This document shows, piece by piece, positions 12,201 to 24,200 of a stretch of DNA of 64,000 bases; the first letter of the stretch is position 1, and each line of letters begins with the position of its first letter. Source of the DNA: Mercurialis annua (taxonomy: Eukaryota; Streptophyta; Magnoliopsida; Malpighiales; Euphorbiaceae). Both the position numbers and the translations under genes were made by a program. The notes below the pieces were generated by a model. That model saw only the letters and a list, made by a program, of their open reading frames with translations. It was not told where the DNA came from and did no database searches. The stretch spans positions 32,948,628 through 33,012,627 of the forward strand of contig NC_065576.1 in the NCBI RefSeq assembly GCF_937616625.2. The letters run 5' to 3'.

Positions 12201-15200
12201 ATTCGGCCGAATGCATCTATGAGGACCAGGAGCAAGACCCAACAGGATCGCTGCAGATTGGGGACATACGATTGGCAACCGGGAAGTTAGAAGATGACCC
12301 CGCCCAAGTACAGGACGATCTCCTCGAAATCAATCTGGGGACAGATGAATCGCCTAAACCCATATACATCAACGCAGGACTGGACGAAGGATTCAGAGAG
12401 CAACTGATCGCCCTACTCATTGAGTTCCGCGACTGTTTTGCCTGGTCGTACGCGGAAATGCCGGGCCTTGATCCTGATATCGCCGAACATAAGCTTCCAT
12501 TAAAGAGTGGATTTCGGCCATTTCGGCAACCTCCCCGGCGAATGTCCAGGGAAGTGGATACTCTCATACAAGATGAGATTAAGCGGCTGGAAGATGCCAA
12601 GTTTATTCGGGAAGCCCAATACACCGAATGGCTCTCTAACATCGTACCAGTAATAAAGAAGAACGGGAAGCTACGAGTATGCGTTGATTTTCGGAACCTA
12701 AACCTGGCCACGCCCAAGGACGAATACCCAATGCCCGTGGCCGATATGCTGATTGACAGGGCAGCTGGACACACGATACTCAGTTTCCTCGATGCCCACT
12801 CTGGGTACAACCAAGTTCCGATCAGCAAGGAGGACATCTCCAAAACGGCTTTTAGATGCCCCGGGCCGATCGGAGCGTACGAATGGGTCGTGATGCCTTT
12901 TGGCTTGAAAAACGCAGGGGCAACATATCAGAGGGCGATGAACAAGATGTTCAGAGGCCTTGAATGCCTTGAGGTCTACATCGACGACGTCGTAATCAAA
13001 TCAAACACCGGCGAAGTTCATTTGGCCGATCTCCGGAAAGGTTTCGAGCGTATACGACGTAATGGGTTAAAAATGAATCCTCTGAAATGCGCGTTCGGCG
13101 TTTCGGCCGGAAATATCTTGGGTTTCTTGGTTCACCAGCGGGGAGTAGAAATAGATAAGAACAAAGCCAAGGCGATTATCAATGCTGAACCACCCAAAAC
13201 CAAGAAGCAGCTCCAGAGGCTCATCGGTCAAATCAATTTTTTAAGAAGATTCATAGCAAACACAGCAGGCCGACTTCGCAGCTGGAGTGTTTTGCTGAGG
13301 GGAAGAGAGACCGACGAGTGGATATGGACGGACGAGCAACAGAGGGTGTTTGACGATTTGAAAGGTTACTTGGCGAAACCTCCGGTCATGACCCCTCCAA
13401 AGCCGAATAAGCCGTTGTTGCTATACCTATCGGCTGCGCACGAATCCCTAGGATGTATGCTCGCCCAAGAGGACGATGGGGTCGAAAGAGCAGTCTACTA
13501 CTTAAGCCGAGGATTGACGGACACAGAGATTCGTTATACCGACATAGAGAAAATGTGTCTATGCCTGTACTTCACGTGCTGCAAGCTGCGATACTATATG
13601 TTGCCGGTCGTTGTGTATGTATTATCCCAGACCGATATCATTAAGTATATCTTATCGAAGCCATACCTGAGGAATCGGATTGGAAAATGGGCGATTGCAA
13701 TGTCCGAGTTTACATTGGTGTACGTTCCTCAAAGAGCAGTAAAAGGACAAGTATTGGCAGACTTCTTGGCCGATCACCCTGGTATTACCCTCAAGGAAGA
13801 GACACCTGGTCGAGTAGACATCACGTCCTTCGACATCGCCGTGTGGAAGATGTGGTTCGACGGATCCAGGACAAGCCAGGGGGCAGGCGCGGGAGTACAC
13901 ATCGTCACACCCTTGGGGGCATCCTACCAGCTATCATTCAGACTCCAGTTCGAATGTACCAACAATCAAGCGGAATATGAGGCCCTCATATTCGGTTTTG
14001 AGATTTTAGCCGAGCTAGGGGCAAGGGCGATCAGTGTAAAAGGAGATTTTTTGCTAGTCATTAAACAAGTGACAGGAGAATTTAAATGCGAGTCCGAGCT
14101 ATTGGTGAGGTATTGCAACAAGGCGAAACACCTGATCAAAGGCTTCCAAGACACGAGAATAGAATACACGGAGAGGGCCGATAACGGCGTTGCAAACGAC
14201 CTAGCTCAGCACGGAAGCGGTTACAAGGTAAACCGAGAATTCGACGCCATAGAGAGGGAAACACCAAATCTCCACACCGGGGGCATCACGATCGACGAAA
14301 GACAGTTCTCGGTTTACCAGCTGGACGTCACCCAAGATTAGAGGGACGAGCTCCTGAAGTGGTTCGAGAACCCAGACGCCACAAATAGGAGGTTGAGGAC
14401 TTTAGCCCTTAATTACGTGGTCTTAGCCGGCGAGTTATATAAGAAGGGCTTTGAAGGGCTACTATTCAGATGCATCGGTCCGAAAGAGGCGATGCTGGCC
14501 ATGGCCGAAGTACACGAAGGTATAGCAGGCGCCCACCAGGCGGGCCCCAGAATGAGGTGGCTCATCCATAAATACGGCTTTTATTGGCCGAAAATGGAAC
14601 AAGACCGCATAAGATATGCCAAAGGATGCGAAGCCTGTCAGAAATTCGGCCCAATACAACACGTCCCGGCCGAAGACCTGCACTCCATTATCAAGCCTTG
14701 GCCATTCAGAGGATGGGCGGTCGACCTGATAGGGAAAGTATACCCCGGCTCGTCTGATGGTCATACTTTTGTGATTATCGCCACTTGCTACTTCACCAAG
14801 TGGGTCGAAGCTAAACCTTTGAAGTCGCCGACACAAGAAGCGGTGATCAAGTTCTTCAAAGAATACATCGTCCACCGACACGGCTTGCCCGAGTCCATAA
14901 CCACAGATCAAGGGACGATGTTCACAGGAAGCGATATAAGTTGGTGGGCCTCCCAAATGAAGATAAAGATGTTGCACTCAACACCGTACTACGCCCAGGC
15001 CAACGGACAGGCCGAAGCCACGAACAAAGCCATCAAGCTCATAGTTCAAAAGATGATTGAAGAAAACCCAAGGCAATGGCATGTGTTTTTATCAGAAGCT
15101 GTTTGGGCGAATAGAACCAGTCAGAAGTCGGCTACTGGGACCTCGCCTTTTAGACTGGTCTATGGTTACGATGCGATGTTGCCAATGGAGCTGACCGTCA

Positions 15201-18200
15201 TGTCTACTCGCCGCAGATACCAAAGCGAATTGTCCAAAGAAGATTACTTTGACAAGATGGTGATAGATTCTCTGGACCTTGACGAAGAAAGTTTGACGGC
15301 GTTAGACCACTTAGAAGCCCAGAAAAGAAGGGTCGAGAGAGCTTACAACAAACGGGTAAAACGGAAAGCTTTTTCCGTGGGCGATATAGTATGGAAAGCA
15401 GTCTTGTCTATCGGCCACAAAGACACTCGGCTTGGCAAATGGAGCCCGAACTGGGAAGGCCCCTTTATCGTGGTCAACAAGTTAACAGGCGGTGCTTACT
15501 TGTTGGCAGATATTGATGGGGAAGAACACGATAGGGCGATCAACGGTCAGTTCCTGAAAAAGTACGTTCCGAGCTGTTGGGAGGGCGTAGACCGTCAGTT
15601 ATTTGGAGCCGGCGAAGAGTAGTGCTGTTTGTAATTTCCCGCCGAGCACCCTGGAATGTCACAGTTTACAGAGTATGCGGCGAATATAGGAAAACGCCGA
15701 TCAGTTGGTAGTACCATTTGCTTTTTCGGCGTTTCACATCAGTTGAGTTTTTTCAACGGATTCTCCGTTTTTCTCAACACCTTGTAATTATTTTTTAGCT
15801 TAATAATATTATTTCGTATCGGACTAACTATGGGCCGATAATATAAAAATAATCAAACAAGGCGCAAATGTGAAAATGAAACTTTCGGCTCGATGGCCGA
15901 ATGAGCATTGAAATTGCAAAAACCATATACGGCCCCCAGGCCGACCAAAGGGTATTAATATTCAGAATTAACATACAAAATTGTAAAATTGTTCTGGACT
16001 TAAAATGTTAAAAATGACTAAACATATCGCCTATCTCACTACGGAGAGTGCTGAATTGAGAGCGAGCGTCTGCCACCTTTGACTTCATCTTCGCAAGACT
16101 CTGCTTCAGGGCGTTTCGATCTTTCTTGACAGCAATACCCTCAAGCAAGTCCTTGTCCATCGCCACTTCAAGATCGCCAATGGATTGTTCTTCCGCCTCC
16201 AACTCAGACTTCATCGCAGCGATCTTCTCCTGGAGCTCTTTGGCATGATTCCGGCGAGACGTAAGAGTTGACACAGCCGATTTTACATTTAACTTCAGCC
16301 CATCCAGTTTCTCCTTGACAACATTCTCTTGGGCGAAGAGTTTGTCATGCTCGGATTGTATCGATGTTGACTCGTCATAAATGGCCTTGAAAGCGGGGAG
16401 CGAGGCCGACAGCTTGACCATAGCGCTACGAGCCTTCTCACTTAAGACTTCTGGAGGAGCGTCGGCCAAAGCAGTCGCCGATTTTTGTAGTCGTTCAACA
16501 TCTTTAGGCGACTTAAAGAGGGAGACGCCTTGGGACTTTAAAGCAGAAACAGCATATAAATGATCGCCCCAGCTTTCAGAGCCTTTGGCTTCTTTTGGCA
16601 CTTCAGTTTCTTGGACAGGCGAATCATCCATATCGCTGTCAGAATCCAGAAAAGCAGCAGCTTTCGCCGCAACGTCGTCGCAGCCAGCGGTGTCGTCAGG
16701 GATCTGCCAGGTTTGACCACAATAAAAGATCAGCTGATAACTTTACTATTGAAGCAAAGTAAAGCGAATATGAGGTACCTTAGTCTTGGAAGCAAGCTTT
16801 GCCGGCAGATTGGCAAGAGACGAGCTCAATGGAGACAGCAGCGTCGGCATGGGCGAAAACGCCAGCATCTGGGACACGGTAGGTGTCACCGTGGAATCGG
16901 ACTTCTGAAAAACCGCCGGCTCCACTGATCGGCCCTCGTCTCCAGTGAGCTCCTCGGCCGTTTCAGTATCACCCCGAGAAGAAGATTGCGCGCTTGAAGG
17001 TCTGGTGAGTGGGGCTTCAACAAGTGCAGGGTCGAACATCCGGGACCCCGATGTGTCTTGTTTCGCCCTCTTCGTTTTAGGCTCCTTCTTGGAGGGTCTC
17101 TTGGCAGGACGTTTTTGTTTCGCCCTCTTAGGTTCAGAGCGCTCCTCGCCGTCGGTGTCGAATACATCTCCCTTACCCCACTTAGGAACGCCAACTGAGA
17201 AAAGCAACAAAATTAGAGGGCGAATTCAATAAGAATAAATGAAAAAATAGGCAAGTTACCTGGTATCCTATTATAGCCAATTCGGACAAGTTCGGCTATC
17301 GCCTCGACATCAGAAGGGCATCTGATGCCGGTATATGTTACGCCTTCACTCGTTATTTCAGGTTTTCGCCTTTTTAATTTTTTCTTGGGAAGTTTTATTT
17401 GATCAACGGTGGACATATTAACTTTGGGTACTGGTGGGCTCTTATATTTAAATTTAGGGCGAATATGAGCAAGATAAAATTCATAAGAGTATTTTTGTTC
17501 GTAATGTTCTTCCCACACTTTCTTCATTTTTTCATCATATTTTGCCCTAGCCATTCGTCTATGTTTTTGCATCCTAAGGTTCATACCAGGGCGATCTAAA
17601 GGGTCATATTTGAACTTATAGAAACGCTTGAATTTAGCTATTTCGAAAAGATGAAAGAGATTACCTTCATATTTCGGACGTTTTGGTGCCTGCAAAAGAA
17701 ATAGATCGGCATGAGTAGGGTTTCGTGATAAAGGAGGCAATGAAAAATTATGAAGACTGAGGATTTCTTTGGGGGAGAGGTCGAAATAAGACTCTACGAC
17801 TGAAGCCCACCAGCTTTCATACTCAAGTGTCCGAATCATTGATAAAGAAGGGCGAGAGATTTCGGAAATGGGGGGAAGATAGGCTCGGTTTAGGCGACAG
17901 ATAAATTGGAGGTCTGGGTAATTTTCTAAAGAAGGTTTATAGGTCCCGCGATTATTGACGGAGATCAATAAAGGACAGGGAATCCCTTGACTATAGCCGA
18001 ATTGATGGGCGACATAATTTGGGCAGTATGCTTCAATGCTACTGCGGTTGTATTCCAGCCCAGCGATTAGGTTTCGTGATTTTAAGGCGCTACCCCAGTT
18101 TTGACCGCCGAGTTTTAACCGAGGATCGGCCATTGCTTCTTCAGAATCGGCGCCATCCCAAGGGAGATACAACCAAGTAGGGGGATATTGAAGGGACAGA

Positions 18201-21200
18201 ATGGGGCAGAACAATTCGGAAGTTCTGACTGAGTTGGTGAAAACTTCCAGTACGTCTAGTACATGGGGGAGGCGAGTACCGGCAGCAATCAATTGGTAAC
18301 CGCATAGTTCGGCTTTTATTTGTGGACCAACTTCAAAGAGTTCCGGGAAATAAAGAGCCAGCCATAATTGTAACACCCATAATGGACCACTTGGGCATTG
18401 GAAGATCCGTTTGTCTCCGTGAGGGGCGATTTCATTCAAACTCCTGTATAGATGGGCGAGCATGAATTCTCCAAGATTGCATTTTCGGCCCTCAGCAAGG
18501 GCGGAAGCTAAGGTGAAACAATCTGTGGTAACTCTGAAGGAAGAGGTGCAAAGGACGAATTTTGCTATGAAGAACGCCAAGAAGGCGATGTGTTCTCGGG
18601 TATCCGGCTTGTAATGTTCTTCGCCCATAAAAAGCTTGACGAAGGGACCATAGCTTCTCTGAGCCTTCGTTAGTTTGAACTGGGGGACTTCGGCGTCCAG
18701 GTTGGGCGAAACGCGTTCGCCAGTGATGGGGATATTTAGCATGACCGCCATATCAAGCAGAGTAATTGTCATCATGCCGAATTTGAAGCAGAAGTAGTGG
18801 ACTGCAGTAGACCAAAAAAGTGAGGAGCCCATGATGTAGTGTTTGGCGATAGGCCTGCTCGCCTTACAGAGACCAATCATGTCATAGATGCCGACGTCCT
18901 TCCATAATTGGCCGAAATGGGGTTTTAATCTATTTACCCAATCTTGGTACCCTTTGTGTTCGGTCGGCCAGTTTCTGAACATTGTGTTTACCCAGACAGA
19001 TGATTGGTGAGGGAGTGAAAAACGAGGTGGCACTTCTTCATGAAATGGGGTGGCTATATCGCACAGATGGCTGGGCGAGACAAGAATTGGACCGACGCAT
19101 TCTTGATTGTCACTAGTTCTTATTATTACCTGAAAGTCGGTATTCGGAGCTGCAGCACGGATCTCAGTAATCTTATCGGTCACTTGGGAGGCGATGGTAT
19201 CGTTGGGGGCAGCCATGATAACTGAAGAAAATGGAGAGCCCTCAGTTAGGCGAACGGTTAAAAGAGGCGAATCAAAGACAGGAGAAGTTAGGGCGAAAAC
19301 TTACCAGAAGAGACTTGGTGAATCACTTGAGGTTTCTGAGGAGAGAGAAAGCTGGATAAATGCAGAAAGAGTAGGTAAGTGATGAAATGAAATGAAATTT
19401 TTGTTAAAAGACAAAATCAGAAGAAGCCGAAAGGTCGTGGGGCCAAAACGTGGCATCATGGAGAACAGCTGGAGATGACGTGGCTTAAAGGGGGTACCGA
19501 AAGGTTTATGGATGCGCACCCCTTTAAAATTTCTTTGCAATGATTTGGGCCTTAGTGATGGGCCTGGTAGCGTCAAAGGGAGGATTAAGTGAAGAACAAG
19601 CCCAAAAATAAATGTTTCAGGCTTGTTGGGGGCATTGTTTACACCGGCCCAAATAGTTGTTGGATAAGAGCTTCATGTGGGCTTACAGGGGATTTAGGCC
19701 CAACGAAAAGTCTTTTAATTATTGCTTTTTTCTTCTTATTAGGAGTTTGTAACTCGTTAGGAGTATTTTACTTATTAGAATTTTAGTTCTAGTCGAATTA
19801 GGAGTTTTGATTATGAGGGGCTATAAATAGCTCAGAGCTTCATTATTTTTGTATCAACAAATCAATCAATCAAAAACCAAGCCCAGTGCTTTTTATCTCG
19901 CAATCTCCGGATTGTTTTAATTTAGGAGTAGTTTTCGGTATTAATCTCGCCTGAGTCCGTGACTCCCAGATTATTACTTTTTAGATCACGTGGTTAAGTG
20001 TTTTTAACCAAACAAGCCCTGTGAATATCTGCATACGTTCGTTAAAGTATCAAACCTCAAACCGATCCCGATTATAAATTCAAAGATTCGAGTCCGGAAT
20101 ATTTCCAGGCGAACAAATACATATTACTATTTGTCTCAAATATTAACATAACCTTTCAAATGTTTTTATTAATTAGCCTATATCCCGTTTCCGGATATTG
20201 GAATCCAACGTGTTTCGCTGGATTGCCTTGTTAGTATTATCAAGACAATCTCAAAGCCAAAAATCAGTCCCACAATTTAAGATTTGATTTTATTCCCTTA
20301 TGTATTTAGTCAACAGTGTATCACTATGATAGCTCAAAATCCCTTGTAATCAGCCAATCAATTGATGAACATCTCTGTATATATATCAGGCTATTTGGCC
20401 TTAAAATAAATATACAAAAAAACAACATTACAGCAACTCTTATATGGTATCAGAGCTTTCACTGTCTAACGACAATTTTTTTTTTGATCCAATGGCCAAC
20501 CAATCTAATTCCACCTCTTCTCACCCTACCTCCACCATTGCTTCACCTTCTGGTGCTACTCTAATCACCATCAATGGCCATCAACAGATTCCCCTCTCTC
20601 TAACCTCTACCAATTATCCATCATGGAGAAATCTTGTCATCTCCTTATTCTATGGATATGATCTCATCGGATATCTCAACGGTGATACTGCACCACCTCC
20701 TCTAGTTAATGACGAACCTTTATCTGATGCCTATATTCACTGGTTTAGGCAGGACAAGCTAATCCTCTCTGCCCTTCTCGGATCTCTCTCCGCTGAAATA
20801 ATTCCATTGGTTTCAGCCGCTCAAACGTCAAAAGATGCCTGGACAATCTTGTCCCGCCTCTTTGCCAATCGCTCGCGAACACGAGTTATGCAGCTCAAAG
20901 AAAATCTCTCTCAAGCCACTCTTGGAGATCAAACCGTTGCAGTCTTTCTCCATTCCATCAAGGCCAAAGTTGATGAGCTAGCAGTCATTGACAAACCTCT
21001 TTCCGATGACGATGTGACATTATATGTCCAAAATGGGCTGGGTGCTGCGTATAGAGAGATCGCAGCCCCAATTCGAGCTCGTGAAAAATCAATCACTTTC
21101 GAAGAATTGCATGATCTTCTTGTTGCCCAAGAGGCATATTCGAAACGCCTTGAAACCCAGACGGCTAATCTTGTTGCTACTGCCAATAATGCCACCCACC

Positions 21201-24200
21201 ATTCCCGTCCAGGTAATTATTCCTCTAATGCAGGAAATCGCCCTTTACAACGCTCTTATCGTTCCAACAATCAACATGGGCGACAATCATCCAACAATCA
21301 AGGACGTGGAGGCAGAAACAATTATCGTGGTGGTCCTCAGTCCCATCCTCGTCCATCTGTGGTGTGTCAACTTTGTGGAATTCCAAACCACACAACTCGT
21401 CAATGCCGTCAATACCAATTTACAGCTTCCAATGCCACAACACCCACTCGGACTCCTGATAACAATCAATGGCTGGTTGACTCTGGCGCATCTCACACTC
21501 TTACATCTGATCTTGCCAATCTTTCTGTCCACTCAGAATATGAAGGACCTGATGAAGTTCATATCGCTGATGGATCAGGTTTGAAGATTACTCATATTGG
21601 TAATACAGATATTATTCATCCTATGCGCAAATTATCATTATCGAATGTTCTATGTGTTCCGGCTGCACATCGTAATCTATTATCTGTTCATCAATTCAGT
21701 AAGGCAAACAAAGTTTTCTTTGAATTTCACCCATATCATTTTATTGTGAAGGATCAGGAAACAGGGGTGAGACTTCTTCACGGCCGCTGTGAAAATGGAA
21801 TATATCAACTCCAATTACCACCTCCGGTGTCCATTCAGCCGGTTGCACATCTTGGAGTAAAAACATCATCTGATTGTTGGCATAATCGTTTTGGTCATCC
21901 GAACAAAATTATTTGCTCTCGTTTAATCGCCAAATTTAGGCTGCCATTGAGTACAACTCGGCATTTAAATTCATGTAACTCGTGTGATATGAATAAAAGC
22001 CAACAGTTGCCATTTGTTGAAACATCACTTCACAGTTCTTCTTGTTTGGATTATATATATGCAGATGTATGGGGACCGACAATCTCTCCCTCCATTCATG
22101 GTCATAAATATTATCTTTTGTTTGTGGACCATTTCACAAAATATGTTTGGCTCTATCCGCTACAAGCCAAGTCCGAAGTTGCTGCCATATTCCCACTGTT
22201 TCAAGCATTAGTGGAAAAACAGTTTAATAGCCAAATCAGAAATTTTTACTCTGATAATGGAGGCGAATTTGTTGCTCTGCGCCATTATTTTGCTACAAAA
22301 GGTATCAGTTGGTACACAACCGCTCCTCACACTCCGCAACAAAACGGGACAGCTGAACGGCGGCATCGTCAGCTTCTTGCTATAGGGCGAGCACTCCTAT
22401 CTCACTCTGGTCTTCCTATCAAATATTGGTCTTATGCTATCGAAACCGCTGCATATTTATACAACCGAATGCCTACTTCTCTGTTGAATGATCGATGTCC
22501 TTATGAAGCTTTATTTCAGAAATCACCAAATTATGCGAAGTTACGAGTATTTGGTTGTCTATGCTTCCCCTGGCTCAAACAATCTCAAAGCCAAAAATCA
22601 GTCCCACAATTTAAGATTTGATTTTATTCCCTTATGTATTTAGTGAACAGTGTATCACTATGATAGCTCAAAATCCCTTGTAATCAGCCAATCAATTGAT
22701 GAACATCTCTGTATATATATCAGGCTATTTGGCCTTAAAATAAATATACAAAAAAACAACATTACAACAACTCTTATAGTTAGCGTCCACGTGACCTTCT
22801 TTATACGACGTCACTTTAAATTATTCTTACCATATATCACGAACTAACATTTTATCTCAAATATTAGCACAACCTTTCAAATATTTTTAAATTTTAACCT
22901 AAAGCCCGTTCCGGCTATTGGAATCCGATGAGCACATTTAAGTATAATAAATACACATTTATATGTAGTGTGAATTTATGTTATAAAAATTTGTTAGGTA
23001 CTCTAAACAAAAATATGCTTTATAGGTACATCATTCTGTTATAAAAATTATCGTGTACTAAATTAATTTAGTTATTTTACTTATTTTAATTTTTTGTTTT
23101 TGAATTTAAGATTTTGATGTGGATCAGACATCTGATTCCGACATCTTTTTCTAAAATTTTGTTGGATGTTTTGGTTGAAAGATTGTATGCTTCTAAATTT
23201 ATAGTATTGATGTTAAGGTTGTGAATCTCTGACAGTGATGTTAGAGTTTATGAATTTATGGTTGTGAATTTAGTGTTGCGAATTTATAGTTGTGATGTTA
23301 GAGTTAATTGTGATTCTAATAGTCAGAAACATGTTTTAGGCTAAAATTTAATAATATTTGAGAGGTTGTGCTAATATTTAAGACAAAATGTTAGTTCGTG
23401 CTATTTGGTAGAAATACTCCAAAACGATGTCGAATGGATAAGGCCATGCTGGCGTTGACGAGGCAATCCGACGAGTCACGTTGGATTTCAATGGCCTAAA
23501 ACCAGACGTAGACTAGAATTTAAAAACATTTGAAAGGTTGTGCTAAGATTTGCAACAAATGATAGTATGTGCTTAAATTGCAAAAAACGTGGAATAACCC
23601 CAGAGTTTATATATACTGAAGGGTACAATCTGAGAAAGAAAAATACAATATTAAGCCAACAAGACACAATCCGGATGAAACAACTATATATGTATTTTAT
23701 CTGCCGGAGTAGATTATTTTTGCTGAAAAAGACGCATGTCTCTTGTCATGACCAAAAATCTCGTATCGAAACAAACTCTGAATACATAGTTTGTTTCATC
23801 CGATTGAAGCCTTAAACCCCAATTCTTATTCTGAAATCTTGTCACCAGAATTCAAAATAATATTAGTTTTTCCAAGATATCATTAAGTTCTGACGGTGCT
23901 ATTAATTCTTTCCAGACCGTGCGTCAATAGATCCATTGCTATTAAGTCTTTCCTGATCGGGATTCTAGGCTGTCGCTTCAGATCACTCCCGATTATATAA
24001 AGGCCGTCGCCTTGGACTCTAGGTTGTCGCCTAAAACTTTCAATTTCATCGATAATCAATTTCTAATATAAATCATATACTTAATTATAAGATAATCAAT
24101 AATGATGATCACACATCCTATTGTAGCCCAATAGAAAAGTGCGTTTCCTCGCATCTATCTCGATTTTCATAATACTATATGAAATACTACGATATATAAT

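Larger units (their letters stand above)
8328..20115 (+). mobile_element. Ty3/gypsy Tat-lineage LTR retrotransposon, 11,788 bp, complete ends
   Basis: Two 480-bp LTRs (8328-8807, 19636-20115) start TGTTTACACC and end GGCGAACA. The target AATAC is duplicated exactly at 8323-8327 and 20116-20120. The order is LTR, primer binding site, gag-protease, RT, RNase H, a second archaeal-type RNase H, integrase, an antisense intron-containing ORF, purine-rich tract, LTR. The dual RNase H and the antisense ORF after integrase point to the Tat lineage. I count four differences between the LTRs (about 0.8%), so the insertion is recent. Two in-frame stops suggest that this copy does not make its own polyprotein. 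Confidence 0.96.
20235..22778 (+). mobile_element. Ty1/copia retrotransposon, internally deleted, with TA...TA LTR ends
   Basis: The 5' LTR is 20235-20444 and the partial 3' LTR is about 22579-22778. The target GTTAG is duplicated at 20230-20234 and 22779-22783, which fixes the ends as TATTATC...CTTATA instead of TG...CA. The primer site TGGTATCAGAGC (initiator Met tRNA type) directly follows the 5' LTR. Gag, protease and integrase are present, but the frame runs straight from the end of integrase into LTR sequence, so RT and RNase H are gone. The LTR copies differ at two positions I could see in 200 bp, so the insertion is young. Confidence 0.93.
8300..23610. mobile_element. Older fold-back element FB-C, split by the Tat and copia insertions and enclosing a related inner element
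   Basis: The outer left arm is 8307-8327 plus 20121-20234 (CAACCTTTCAAATG-type words; TTGGAATCCAACGTG; GGATTGCCTTGTTAG). The outer right arm is about 23440-23600 in reverse complement (GAGGCAATCCGACGAG, CACGTTGGATTTCAATGG, CATTTGAAAGGTTGTGCT). A related inner pair is 22816-22905 against 23332-23419 (GAACTAACATTTT / AAAATGTTAGTTCGTG). Removing both retrotransposons gives a native size of roughly 1 kb. Confidence 0.7.

Noticed and set aside
12217..12843. 208-codon minus-strand frame over RT
   Set aside because: Shadow of the RT frame; no domain.
21024..21584. 186-codon + frame over copia gag-protease
   Set aside because: Out-of-frame shadow of the copia polyprotein with no domain content.
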